DNA from: M0103 sp040386155
GTDB taxonomy: Bacteria > Bacteroidota > Bacteroidia > Flavobacteriales_D > Crocinitomicaceae
Assembly: GCA_040386155.1 (NCBI GenBank)
Contig: JAZKFZ010000003.1
Location: 434,001-498,000 of the forward strand
Direction of reading: 5' to 3'
DNA length: 64,000 nucleotides
Made by a program: the position numbers and the translations under genes. The stretch's first letter is position 1. Every line of letters starts with the position of its first letter. The notes beneath the pieces were generated by a model, which saw nothing but the letters and a program-made list of their open reading frames with translations, was not told where the DNA came from and ran no database searches. This document shows, in pieces, positions 35,144 to 44,493 of this stretch.

Positions 35144-35174
35144 TTTGAAGATATTATTCGTTTGCTTACCTTTG
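35144..35174 (+). promoter_or_regulatory. Canonical Bacteroidota promoter (-33 TTTG, -7 TACCTTTG)
   Basis: TTTG at 35144-35147 and TACCTTTG at 35167-35174 are separated by 19 bases, the classic spacing. The ATG at 35193 follows 18 bases later. Confidence 0.7.
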
Positions 35175-35192
35175 CCCTTTAAAATGAACATT

Positions 35193-36725
35193 ATGAAAAA
35201 ACAAATACTTATCTTATCTGCACTATTAACAAGCTCATTATCTTTTTCACAAACACAAATTGGCAACAGTGATTTTGAACTATGGCAAAATTTAGGAGCA
35301 GATACAGAAGAACCTACCAATTGGAATAGTTTTATGACAGCCTCAGGTGGTCTTACTGGCTTTGCTGCTCAGCAATTAGAAAGATCGACAAGTGTTCGTC
35401 CAGGTTCTACTGGCTCATATTCTGCTCGAATTTGGTCCAGAGATGCTGCTTTTGGTATTGTAGCAAATGGAAATATGACTTTAGGTCGCGTAAATATGGG
35501 AAATAGTTCCGCAACAAATGCAGCTAATTATAATTATAGTATTACTGCTGACGGAAATTTTTCTGAAGCATTAACAGATCAGCCAGATTCTATCGTATTT
35601 TGGGTAAAATACAATGCTGCAAATGGTGGTTCAGAAGCACGAGTTTCTGCTGCTTTACATGATACTTACGACTATAAAGATGGTTACAATGTTGATGCAG
35701 CTTCTGCTCCTCATAAAGTAGCTGAAGCAATTTTAAACTTTTCGCCAACAGGTGGAAATTGGGTGCGCAAAAGCATCCCATGGTCGTATGTTGGACCAGC
35801 ATCAGTTAACACTTTTATTTTAATAACTTTCACTTCAAACAAAACACCAGGTGGAGGAAATATTAATGATGAAGTGTTTATCGATGATTTACAATTAGTG
35901 TACAATCAACAAGTACTAGCTCAAGATGATGCTGTATCAACATACATGAACAATGCAGTTCAAATTTCTGTGTTAGCAAATGATACAGATTATGAGAACA
36001 GTATTAATATCCCAACTATTACAATTGTTACTCCTCCAACAAACGGAGGAACATCTGTTAATACAACAACAGGTGTAATTACTTACACGCCAGATGCAGG
36101 TTACATTGGAGCAGATGCCTTTACGTATTCTATTTGTGATAATGGAGTGATTGTAACATGTGACAACGCTTCGGTGAGCATCACAGTGGCAGATCCTGCA
36201 GCTTCAAACAATCCAGTTGTTTCTAGCGATGATAATGTGTCTACACCTGTTAATACAAATATTATTGTTTCAGTGCTTGATAATGATAATGATCCAGAAG
36301 GAGCATTTGATTTAACATCATTGGTAGTAACAAATCAACCGAGTAATGGATTGGCGGCGGCTAACTTAGACGGAACAATTACATATATTCCTGACGGAGG
36401 TTTCCAAGGATTTGATTCATTTACGTATGAAATTTCAGATTTAGGCACACCAACGTCTACAGACGGAGCAACAGTTACAGTAAATGTAAGTAATGTCGGT
36501 ATTGACGAAGTAGCTTTCCAAGCTGTCTCTTATAAATTGAATGGTGATCAAATCTCATTTGTTTACGCTGAAGGATTTACTGCAAGCATTTCAATTGTTG
36601 ACTTGTCTGGAAGACTTGTTGCCTCGGGAGCTGTTAATGACACATTTACTTTGGAAAACAATCAAGTTTACATCATAAATGTTGTTGGAGCGAATGCTAC
36701 TCAATCATTTAAAGTAATTAGATAA
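35193..36725 (+). CDS. T9SS-exported protein with two tandem Ig/cadherin-like repeats
   Basis: 510 residues from the ATG at 35193 (an ATG three codons earlier is also possible; the longest reading overlaps the promoter). Signal peptide ends SFSQ. An N-terminal CBM-like region (about 20-240) is followed by two repeats that share DDxVST, a VLANDTD-like motif, and G-FTY-; the blades start near 250 and 350 in the style of Big_9/cadherin tandem domains. The last about 80 residues are a type A sorting domain ending SFKVIR. Probably a surface adhesin-like protein. Terminator follows. Confidence 0.8.
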   Translation: MKKQILILSALLTSSLSFSQTQIGNSDFELWQNLGADTEEPTNWNSFMTASGGLTGFAAQQLERSTSVRPGSTGSYSARIWSRDAAFGIVANGNMTLGRVNMGNSSATNAANYNYSITADGNFSEALTDQPDSIVFWVKYNAANGGSEARVSAALHDTYDYKDGYNVDAASAPHKVAEAILNFSPTGGNWVRKSIPWSYVGPASVNTFILITFTSNKTPGGGNINDEVFIDDLQLVYNQQVLAQDDAVSTYMNNAVQISVLANDTDYENSINIPTITIVTPPTNGGTSVNTTTGVITYTPDAGYIGADAFTYSICDNGVIVTCDNASVSITVADPAASNNPVVSSDDNVSTPVNTNIIVSVLDNDNDPEGAFDLTSLVVTNQPSNGLAAANLDGTITYIPDGGFQGFDSFTYEISDLGTPTSTDGATVTVNVSNVGIDEVAFQAVSYKLNGDQISFVYAEGFTASISIVDLSGRLVASGAVNDTFTLENNQVYIINVVGANATQSFKVIR

Positions 36726-36743
36726 TTTCTTTTTTTTGTATTG

Positions 36744-36776
36744 AAATGCCTCTTATCGTACCGTTAAGAGGCATTT
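36744..36776 (+). terminator. Intrinsic terminator after the Ig-repeat protein
   Basis: Twelve-base perfect arms (36744-36755, 36765-36776) around a nine-base loop, followed by T residues. Confidence 0.88.
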
Positions 36777-36792
36777 TTGTTAATTTTGATTT

Positions 36793-39219
36793 ATGAAGTC
36801 ACTATTTCTTTTTCTTTTCTTAGTTGGATTTGCATTTATTTCTAACGCTCAAACAGGAAAAATTTCAGGTAAAGTTCGTAACGACAAGGGAGAGGTGCTA
36901 TTTGGAGCCTCCATCATGTATAAAAAGGACATTACAATTGGTGCACTAACAGACGACGAAGGTTACTATGAGCTTGAAGTACCTGTTGGATCAGCCTTAT
37001 TGATTTGCCGTTCTACTGGATTGATTACAGATACTTTTTCAGTTACTGTCTTTGAAAACCAAACGATTGTTAGGGACATCGTTTTAATTGAATTTGTCAG
37101 AGAAATAGAAGGAGTAGAGGTACGGGTTGGAAAGTTTGATACACCGTTGGAAGAACAAACAGTTTCAATGGAGATTATAAAGCCAGAATTGATCGAAAAC
37201 AAAAATACACGAAGCATTGAAACAGCGTTAGATCAAACGCCAGGATTGAATATTTTAGATGGTGAGCCCCAAATTAGAGGCGGTAGCGGCTTTACTTTTG
37301 GCGTTGGTTCTAAAGTGGCGGTAATCGTAGATGATATGCCCATGCTTTCTGGAGATGCTGGTCGACCAGAATGGGGATTCATACCAGTAGAAAATATTCA
37401 TCAAATTGAAGTTATTAAGGGAGCAGCCTCTGTATTATCAGGAAGCTCGGCATTATCTGGTTCGGTTCACATTAGAACAGCCTATCCTCGTAAAGAACCG
37501 CTAACAAAAGTAAATGTCTACTCTGGATTTTATTCAAATCCGCAAGATCAGAGTATGAAATGGAATGAAAAATACCCCGGCATTCACGGAGTGTCCTTTT
37601 TGCATTCACGAATTGTGAAAAACTGGGACCTTGTTTTTGGCGGAAATCTTAATTACGACCATGGCTACATTGGCATGCCGATGCAGGATTCCACTGTAGC
37701 AGCTCAATTGCCAGATACAATTTCAAATTTTACGGAGAAAGACTTAATCTCCTATCGCGGAAGGCTGAATTTTAATATTCGTCACCGTTCTAATAAAATC
37801 AAGGGCTTGAATTACGGGGTGAATGGAAATTTTATGTATTCGCATTCTACAATGCCTTTGGCTTGGTTAAATGATTCTTCAGGCTTATTTAGAGCATATC
37901 CAGGAGCTATCTTTTTGAACGATCAGTTTATTTTTAACGTGGACCCTTTTGTAAACTTTTTCACACAAGCTGGAGGAAAGCATAGTTTAAGAAGTCGCAT
38001 TTTGCACACGGATAATAACATGTCAGCAAACCAGTCCAATAATTCTACCACGTATTATGCTGATTACATGTTTTTAAAGGCCTTTCCTCAATTAAAAAAT
38101 CTAGAATTTATTGGTGGAGCAACAAGTTCATTCGTGAACTCCTTTGGAAATATATACATCGGCTCTGGTTCTCCAAATAACCAATTATTAAACATCTCTG
38201 CCTATACTCAGCTAGAAAGTAAATTATATAAAACCTTGAATTTATCATTGGGAGGTCGTATAGAATATTTTCAGTTGAATGATTCAATTACTGCGCTAAA
38301 ACCAATTTTTAGGGCAGGAGCAAGCATTAAAATCTATCAAGAGACTTATTTGAGAGCTTCGTACGGACAAGGTTATCGTTTTCCAACAATTACTGAGCGC
38401 TTCATAAAAACAGGAGTAGGTAATTTTGGTGTGTTCCCAAATCCTGATTTAAAACCAGAAAGTAGTTGGAATGCCGAAATTGGTATTAAGCAAGGTTTGA
38501 AATTCGGTAAATTGATGGGCTACATTGATGTGGCGGGATTCTGGCAGGAATATAAAAATACCATTGAATATATGTTTGGAGTTTGGCATAGCTTTTCTAG
38601 CATTAATGACATGGGTAAAGCAGCAGGATTTAAGTTCTTGAATACGGGCGAATCAAGAGTGCTAGGAATTGATTTGTCTTTTACTGGAAAAGCAAAAGTG
38701 AATGATAATGCTGAAACAGTGTTTATGATTGGCTACAATTACATCGTACCAACTACCTTAACACCTGATTATCTATATGCAACAGATTCATTGAATCGCG
38801 ATTTTACATACAACACAACATCACTTGACCCTTCAAAGAAAATTTTGAAATACCGTTTTCTTCATAATGTTAAAGCAGACATGGAGTGGACACTTTTCAA
38901 GAAACTTGGAGTTGGAGTTAGCGCAAAATATTTTAGTAAAATTGTGAACATGGACGCCATCATTAAAGATTTTGAAGAGTTAACTACTGATTATGATTTC
39001 CTACAAGATTTGCGCTATATGGATTATTATAATGCACATCGTCATGGCAATATCATTTTTGATGCTCGAATTTCCTACGCTATCACAGAAACACATAAAA
39101 TTGCTATTATTGGATCTAATGTGTTAAATAGAACGTACTCGTTGCGCCCATTGAAAATTGAATCTCCACGTACAGTGATGGTTCAATACACTTGGAAATT
39201 AGATAAAAACGCAAATTAA
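36793..39219 (+). CDS. TonB-dependent outer-membrane receptor
   Basis: 808 residues. Signal peptide ends SNAQ. The N-terminal extension GKISGKVRNDKGEVLFGASI is a carboxypeptidase-regulatory-like domain (about 22-105); a plug domain follows (KNTRSIETALDQTPGLNILDGEPQIRGG is its usual landmark), then a long beta-barrel. TonB box is not obvious. The barrel ends FKLDKNAN-like with an aromatic-rich last strand. Ligand unknown; it lies immediately upstream of the B12 riboswitch but is not preceded by one, so a link to cobalamin is only positional. Confidence 0.9.
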   Translation: MKSLFLFLFLVGFAFISNAQTGKISGKVRNDKGEVLFGASIMYKKDITIGALTDDEGYYELEVPVGSALLICRSTGLITDTFSVTVFENQTIVRDIVLIEFVREIEGVEVRVGKFDTPLEEQTVSMEIIKPELIENKNTRSIETALDQTPGLNILDGEPQIRGGSGFTFGVGSKVAVIVDDMPMLSGDAGRPEWGFIPVENIHQIEVIKGAASVLSGSSALSGSVHIRTAYPRKEPLTKVNVYSGFYSNPQDQSMKWNEKYPGIHGVSFLHSRIVKNWDLVFGGNLNYDHGYIGMPMQDSTVAAQLPDTISNFTEKDLISYRGRLNFNIRHRSNKIKGLNYGVNGNFMYSHSTMPLAWLNDSSGLFRAYPGAIFLNDQFIFNVDPFVNFFTQAGGKHSLRSRILHTDNNMSANQSNNSTTYYADYMFLKAFPQLKNLEFIGGATSSFVNSFGNIYIGSGSPNNQLLNISAYTQLESKLYKTLNLSLGGRIEYFQLNDSITALKPIFRAGASIKIYQETYLRASYGQGYRFPTITERFIKTGVGNFGVFPNPDLKPESSWNAEIGIKQGLKFGKLMGYIDVAGFWQEYKNTIEYMFGVWHSFSSINDMGKAAGFKFLNTGESRVLGIDLSFTGKAKVNDNAETVFMIGYNYIVPTTLTPDYLYATDSLNRDFTYNTTSLDPSKKILKYRFLHNVKADMEWTLFKKLGVGVSAKYFSKIVNMDAIIKDFEELTTDYDFLQDLRYMDYYNAHRHGNIIFDARISYAITETHKIAIIGSNVLNRTYSLRPLKIESPRTVMVQYTWKLDKNAN

Positions 39220-39250
39220 TAAGTATTAAGCACTATCTTTGCAACATTCT

Positions 39251-39394
39251 TTGGTTTCCGGCAACGGAATTAATAAGGAATTCGGTGTAAATCCGAAGCT
39301 GTATCTGCAACTGTAACTGTTGATTAGGTCGTTTCAAAATGCCACTGCGAAAGCGGGAAGGCGAAACGAATAGACAGAAGCCAGGAGACTTGCC
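39251..39394 (+). ncRNA. Cobalamin (B12) riboswitch
   Basis: Conserved blocks occur in order: GGAATTCGGTG near 39277, TCCGAAGCTG, GCAACTGT (39307-39314), GCCACTGC (39341-39348), GGGAAGG (39355-39361), and the B12 box AGCCAGGAGACTTGCC at 39379-39394. Their order and spacing match adenosylcobalamin/B12-type riboswitches. It lies in the 284-base leader of the DUF4465/BtuB/BtuG gene set. Confidence 0.92.
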
Positions 39395-39434
39395 AATGAA
39401 CTTTTAAGGAAGACTTCAGATAAAAGTCGGAACT

Positions 39435-39450
39435 AAGTGCTTCGGCATTT
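39435..39450 (+). terminator. Probable expression-platform terminator of the B12 riboswitch
   Basis: AAGTGC and GCATTT close on a TTCG tetraloop just after the aptamer, followed by CTTTTC. A neighbouring GACTT/AAGTC pair (39411-39428) is a candidate competing stem. The T-run is short, so transcriptional termination is only likely. Confidence 0.55.
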
Positions 39451-39503
39451 CTTTTCAATTACTGGATTCTTCATGTTTGTTTAATTTTTTTATTTAAAAA
39501 ACA

Positions 39504-40475
39504 ATGAAGAAAATTTATGTTTTAGCAATGACAATGATGTCATTGAATGTCAACTCTCAAATTTACACGGTAGATTTTGAAAACGCACTTACAGCAAGTG
39601 AATCGTATGACAATGGCTCGGCAGGAGCAGGTGATTTTAATTTCGATGATCTTGAGTTTGGGAATTACTACAATGCAGGATGGAGCTCTTATGGTGGCTT
39701 TGCATTTTCCAATATTACAGATGTTACAACCGCTGGTTACACTAATCAATACGCATCTTCTACGGGAAATGGTAATAATTCTGACACCTACGGTATCTTT
39801 TACTGGGACGGTTATTCGCCAGATTACATCAATGCAATTAATAACAAATCAATTGACTCTTTCTACATCAATACCACAACCTATTCAAGGTTGTCAATGT
39901 TAAACGGCGATGCTGTTGGTAAACAATTTGGAAGTCCATTGAATGCCCAGGGAATGGATGATGAAACAGCTGGAGCAGATTTCTTGAAAGTTTGGATTAT
40001 TTCAAGTCTTGAAGATGGTTCGAACAAGGATTCGATGGAATTTTTCCTTGCGGATTATCGTTTTGCTGATGATAATGATGATTACATTGTCAATGAATGG
40101 ACAAAAGTGGACCTATCTAGCTTGACTACCTATCCGAAACAAGTAGTGAAATTCCGATTCGAATCGAGTGATGTGGGCCAGTTTGGAATCAATACACCAA
40201 CCTATTTTGCGATTGACGACGTAAGCTACCACCAAATGATGGGGGTTAATGAAATTGAATTGAATGTAGAAGTGTATCCAAATCCAGCTATTGACTTTGT
40301 AAGTGTAAATGGAGAGCAAGGAAATCTAAGTCTGAAAGATGTAAATGGAAAAGTGATTTTGTCAGAAGCGCACATGCAATTTACAAAATTTGATCTATCA
40401 AAACTACCACAGGGAATTTACTTCCTAACACTTGAAAATGAGCGAGGTAAAGCCGTTCGTAAAATTGTGAAATAA
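39504..40475 (+). CDS. DUF4465 domain protein with T9SS sorting domain
   Basis: 323 residues. Signal peptide about 1-18 (ending NVNSQ). The main domain (about 20-240), rich in Gly, Tyr and Asp with YDNGSAGAGDFNFDDLEFGN, matches DUF4465. The C-terminal about 70 residues are a type A sorting domain starting VYPNPAIDFVSVNG and ending AVRKIVK. First gene behind the B12 riboswitch, 10 bases before the BtuB-like receptor, so probably a surface component of cobalamin uptake (inference). Confidence 0.8.
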   Translation: MKKIYVLAMTMMSLNVNSQIYTVDFENALTASESYDNGSAGAGDFNFDDLEFGNYYNAGWSSYGGFAFSNITDVTTAGYTNQYASSTGNGNNSDTYGIFYWDGYSPDYINAINNKSIDSFYINTTTYSRLSMLNGDAVGKQFGSPLNAQGMDDETAGADFLKVWIISSLEDGSNKDSMEFFLADYRFADDNDDYIVNEWTKVDLSSLTTYPKQVVKFRFESSDVGQFGINTPTYFAIDDVSYHQMMGVNEIELNVEVYPNPAIDFVSVNGEQGNLSLKDVNGKVILSEAHMQFTKFDLSKLPQGIYFLTLENERGKAVRKIVK

Positions 40476-40485
40476 TAGTTGCTTG

Positions 40486-42447
40486 ATGAAAGTTTGGTGC
40501 TTGGGGATTTTTCTTGGGGTGAATTTTAGTTTGCTTTCCCAAGACACCACGCTTATTCAAGAAGTGGAGGTGAAAGCCAATCTATTGTGGAACCGAGATA
40601 GTCTCGTTTTTGTGCCCGAATTGCGACGTAAAAAAATTGAACAAATTCAAGCGGAAGATATTGGTCAGTTGTTGCAATTGTTTTCTGGTGTTCAAGTAAA
40701 ATCTTACGGTGGAATAGGTGGCCTAAAATCCGTTTCCATTCGGGGTCTTGGTGGACAACACACAGCATTTGTTGTAAATGGAGTGGCGGTGCCTCCGGAT
40801 CAAACTGGACAGATGAACCTAGGAACTATTCAAACAGATAATCTAGAGCGAATTTCCTTGAGCTATTCAGGCAGTGAACTTTTACCAGCGTCATCCCTTT
40901 GCTTCGGAAGTACAATTTCTATGGAAACATTTGAGGGTAGTTTTTCCAGTACAAATCATGCACTGCGAGCAACTCAAAAATATGGTTCTTTTGGTCAAGT
41001 GGATAGTTACGTTGCTTACAAAAAAGGCGATTCGAAGAATAGGTATTTTGTAGCGGCTTCAGGAAAAATTCGAAGTTTTGGCGGGAAATATCCATTTTCA
41101 ATTAAGAATGGGAGTCAGCAATATGAAGGCGTTCGAGAAAATAATCACTACAGAGATTTGAATTTTAATATTGGTGCTGGGTGTCGGTTTCGTAACGAAA
41201 GTACTTTGAAATTGCATTATCAAAAATTGTCAATCACACAGGAATTGCCTGGACCAATAGTCTTATACACTGCAACTGCAAATCAAGATCTGATGCAGAA
41301 AAATGATCAACTGCAATTGAGCTACAATTATGAGCTAAAAAAATGGATGAATGGAAACGTATTCGTGCTGCTAAAAAATACTGATCTTCAATACGTTGAT
41401 TCAAATTACTTGAATGCAGAAGGGCTTATGAAATCAGATTATAATCTTCAATTAATGGACGTTGGTTTAAATTTTTCATTTCCGTTAACGAAAAAAATGA
41501 AATTGAATTTTTCCAATGAGGGTCAATTTCAAAAAATGCAATCAAATACCTATTCAGAAAATGCACCACAGCGATTTCATTATTTTTCCGCCCTCATTTA
41601 TCAGCTTACTTTAGGCAAGTATTTGATTTTAGAGACGCAGGGGAGCTTGCAGGCAATTGTCGATAATCATTCTGAAAGGAAATCACAAATCCACCTTAAT
41701 CCATTCGTTCAGTTTAAAACAATACCATTGTGGAATAAAAGAATTTCTGGGTATTTTAGTTATCGCAATTCTTTTCGGATGCCCAGTTTTAATGAGCTGT
41801 ACTACAACAAAATTGGAAATTTAGATTTACTGCCTGAAAAGGCACACCAATTGGCAATTGGGGCGGAGTATAGCTCAGCAACAAAAAGCTTTGGTCATTT
41901 GCTACGTTTTAATGCTTATGCAAACAAGGTATCGGATAAAATTGTTGCAGTGCCAACGATGAATCTTTTTTTGTGGTCGATTCAGAATATTGGAAAGGTG
42001 GAAATTCTTGGTGTTGATCTTCATTATACTTTAGGAGTATTATTGGCAAAAGTTCAAAAATTGGAACTGGGAATGAATTATAATTTCCAGTCTGTCAAAG
42101 ACAAAACTGACAAATTTTCTCCTACCTATAATCATCAGATTGCATACATGCCCAAACATTCAGGGAATGTAGATTTGACATATAGTCTGAAATCGTACAG
42201 TTTACGAATTGGCGTATTTGCAAATGATACACGCTATTCATTGAATGAAAATGTGGAGGCAAATCGAGTTGATGCCTTTCTTGTTACTGATATTTCGGTT
42301 CACGCTTATTGGAAAATTAAGGAGAAATCTAAACTTTCACTTCTATTTTCTTGTAAAAACCTTTTCAATCAATCCTATGCACTCGTGAGGAATTATGTGA
42401 TGCCAGGGAGAAATTTCCTAATTTCATTATCTTATGCGTTTAATTAG
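40486..42447 (+). CDS. TonB-dependent receptor, BtuB-like
   Basis: 653 residues from the ATG at 40486. Signal peptide about 1-18. A plug domain contains IEQIQAEDIGQLLQLFSGVQ and the GLKSVSIRGLGGQH motif (about 75-88); the barrel follows, with SFNELYYNKIGNLDLLPEKA typical of the BtuB/CirA subclass. No N-terminal carboxypeptidase-regulatory extension, unlike the receptor upstream. Regulation by the B12 riboswitch and the adjacent propeller gene argue that its ligand is cobalamin or a corrinoid. Its 3' end overlaps the next gene by 14 bases. Confidence 0.87.
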   Translation: MKVWCLGIFLGVNFSLLSQDTTLIQEVEVKANLLWNRDSLVFVPELRRKKIEQIQAEDIGQLLQLFSGVQVKSYGGIGGLKSVSIRGLGGQHTAFVVNGVAVPPDQTGQMNLGTIQTDNLERISLSYSGSELLPASSLCFGSTISMETFEGSFSSTNHALRATQKYGSFGQVDSYVAYKKGDSKNRYFVAASGKIRSFGGKYPFSIKNGSQQYEGVRENNHYRDLNFNIGAGCRFRNESTLKLHYQKLSITQELPGPIVLYTATANQDLMQKNDQLQLSYNYELKKWMNGNVFVLLKNTDLQYVDSNYLNAEGLMKSDYNLQLMDVGLNFSFPLTKKMKLNFSNEGQFQKMQSNTYSENAPQRFHYFSALIYQLTLGKYLILETQGSLQAIVDNHSERKSQIHLNPFVQFKTIPLWNKRISGYFSYRNSFRMPSFNELYYNKIGNLDLLPEKAHQLAIGAEYSSATKSFGHLLRFNAYANKVSDKIVAVPTMNLFLWSIQNIGKVEILGVDLHYTLGVLLAKVQKLELGMNYNFQSVKDKTDKFSPTYNHQIAYMPKHSGNVDLTYSLKSYSLRIGVFANDTRYSLNENVEANRVDAFLVTDISVHAYWKIKEKSKLSLLFSCKNLFNQSYALVRNYVMPGRNFLISLSYAFN

Positions 42448-43483
42448 TGTTGCTTTTATACTCTTGATTGTGTCAGCTTGTAAAGAGCCAGATGTTACAC
42501 AACCGATTGACCAAATGAAAAATGGAATGCTAGTACTATGCGAAGGTCTCTATCAGCAAAGTAATGCCTCTTTGTCATGGGTAGACTTAAGTGATGAAAA
42601 TGTCTACAACGATTTTTTTACAACAAAAAATGGTGAAAATCTAGGAGATACTGGTAATGATTTGAAAGTATATGGCAATAAAATTTATATCATTCTAGCC
42701 GGATCAAACACCGTTGAAGTCTTGAATAAGAAAACAGGATCGAGAATTAAACAAATTTCAATGCTGAATGGCTCGCAATCCAAAACGCCAAGAGCAATAG
42801 CATTTTACAATGGGAAAGCCTTTGTTGCTTGTCAAGATGGGTTTGTAGATGTTATTGACACCATAAGTCTGACGATTGCAACACGCATTCAAGTAGGTTC
42901 AAATCCAGAAGATTTAGCGGTGGCTAACAACAAACTCTATGTTTCAAACTCTGGTGGACTTAACTTTCCGAACTACGATTCTACTGTATCGGTGGTCAAC
43001 TTGAGTACTTTTACTGAAGTAAAAAAAATTGCGGTAGGAATGAATCCAGGTTGTATCATTGAAGATGACGCTGGTGATATTTACGTAGTAACAAGAGGGG
43101 ATTACAGCGCTATTCCTAGTCGAATGCACAGAATCAACACCACTACAGATGATCTCACTCAGTCATTTTCCTTCGATGCCTTATCAATTTCGAAAATGGC
43201 AGGCAATTTTTTAGTGACTTATTATAATTATACTACTCAGCAACATACCATCCGACTATTCGATCCTTTAACTGAGCAATTATTGGCAGATCCATTCTTT
43301 TCCGCGCCTGAAGTGCAAACACTTTATGGGATCGAATATGATGAGCATCGTAACAAGATATTTTGCCTGGATGCTTTGAATTTCACAAATACGGGCTTCG
43401 TTCGACAATATTCATCCGCAGGCGTTTATGAAAAAAGTTTTCATGTGGGCTTAAATCCTAATTCTATTTTGGTATATGATTAA
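42434..43483 (+). CDS. BtuG-like beta-propeller surface lipoprotein
   Basis: 349 residues. Lipoprotein signal with lipobox VSAC (Cys16). The rest is a seven-blade YncE/DUF5074-type propeller: repeats such as NDLKVYGNKIYIILAGSNTV, PRAIAFYNGKAFVACQDG and PEDLAVANNKLYVSNSGG come about every 45 residues. BtuG proteins of Bacteroides hold cobalamin at picomolar affinity on the surface and hand it to BtuB. Same family, same neighbour and same riboswitch support that role here, though no cobalamin contacts can be read from sequence alone. Confidence 0.82.
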   Translation: MRLISVAFILLIVSACKEPDVTQPIDQMKNGMLVLCEGLYQQSNASLSWVDLSDENVYNDFFTTKNGENLGDTGNDLKVYGNKIYIILAGSNTVEVLNKKTGSRIKQISMLNGSQSKTPRAIAFYNGKAFVACQDGFVDVIDTISLTIATRIQVGSNPEDLAVANNKLYVSNSGGLNFPNYDSTVSVVNLSTFTEVKKIAVGMNPGCIIEDDAGDIYVVTRGDYSAIPSRMHRINTTTDDLTQSFSFDALSISKMAGNFLVTYYNYTTQQHTIRLFDPLTEQLLADPFFSAPEVQTLYGIEYDEHRNKIFCLDALNFTNTGFVRQYSSAGVYEKSFHVGLNPNSILVYD

Positions 43484-44444
43484 AATATTGATTTTTATAG
43501 TTTTAACACAGTTTATAGGAAGTGATTATTTATATGCTCAAAGTTTTGCTCCCGCACCAGGAAATGTTGGTTCAACTGCTATTTTTAAGGATTCTTCGAT
43601 TGTTTCAAGATGGGCTACAGGCATTGATGTTCAACGTGGATATCTAGATATTGGTAACAAAAGTCTTGGTTTCGCTTCTAACGGAGCTTCTAATGATGGT
43701 ATGCTGGCGGAAGGAGATGTAACATCTATCGTTTCACTGGGAGATAGTGGAGTTGCTATCTTAACCTTTGACTCCCCAATTATGAATGTAAATGGCTATG
43801 ATTTTGCAATTTTTGAAAATGGATTTGATGATGATTATTTGGAGTTAGGTCACGTTGAAGTTAGTTCTGATGGAATTAATTATACGCGTTTCCCCTCGAT
43901 CACTGAAATTCAAACGAGTACTCAAATCAATTCTTTTTCTTTTACCGATTGTCGATTAGTAAACAATTTAGCTGGAAAATATAGAACAGGCTGGGGAACG
44001 CCCTTTGATCTAAATGAATTGGCTGGAAGTCCGAATTTAAACCTCAATGCCATTACGCATGTAAAAATAATTGATGTGGTAGGAAGTATTCAATCTAATC
44101 TGGGATCGACAGATGGTCAAGGAACAATAATTAATGACGGTTATCCTTCCAATTTTGCCGCTGGAGGTTTTGATCTCGACGGTGTAGCGGTGCTCAACGA
44201 GCAAATTACTTCATTGGATGAACTATCCAGCTCTTTAACTGTGTATCCAAATCCATGTAAAAATAGCTTGAGCTTTAGTGGTGAAATAGTTGACGAAATT
44301 GATGTTTTCAACCTTTCCGGAGCCAAAGTTCTTTTCGCGAAAAATGTAAGTACATTGACTTTTGATTTAGCTCCAGGGATATACATCCTGCAAATAGCAA
44401 AAGACAACAAGCGCTATCAAGAAAAAGTAATTATAGCACCTTAA
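43476..44444 (+). CDS. T9SS-exported cell surface protein of the B12 locus
   Basis: 322 residues. Signal peptide about 1-22 (ending YLYAQ). The main domain (about 23-245) contains GYDFAIFENGFDDDYLELGH and GGFDLDGVAVLNE, seen in surface proteins found in B12-riboswitch loci of Bacteroidota. The last about 75 residues, starting VYPNPCKNSLSFSG, are a type A sorting domain. It overlaps the propeller gene by 8 bases, so is translationally coupled. I infer a corrinoid-binding or capturing role; alternatives cannot be excluded. Confidence 0.75.
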   Translation: MIKILIFIVLTQFIGSDYLYAQSFAPAPGNVGSTAIFKDSSIVSRWATGIDVQRGYLDIGNKSLGFASNGASNDGMLAEGDVTSIVSLGDSGVAILTFDSPIMNVNGYDFAIFENGFDDDYLELGHVEVSSDGINYTRFPSITEIQTSTQINSFSFTDCRLVNNLAGKYRTGWGTPFDLNELAGSPNLNLNAITHVKIIDVVGSIQSNLGSTDGQGTIINDGYPSNFAAGGFDLDGVAVLNEQITSLDELSSSLTVYPNPCKNSLSFSGEIVDEIDVFNLSGAKVLFAKNVSTLTFDLAPGIYILQIAKDNKRYQEKVIIAP

Positions 44445-44481
44445 ATTACTGTTCTGTGGCGTCTACATTTGAATTGTTGAT

Positions 44482-44489
44482 TAACTTTG
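44482..44489 (+). promoter_or_regulatory. -7 box of pcm
   Basis: TAACTTTG matches TAnnTTTG and ends four bases before the ATG at 44494. Confidence 0.55.
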
Positions 44490-44493
44490 AAAC

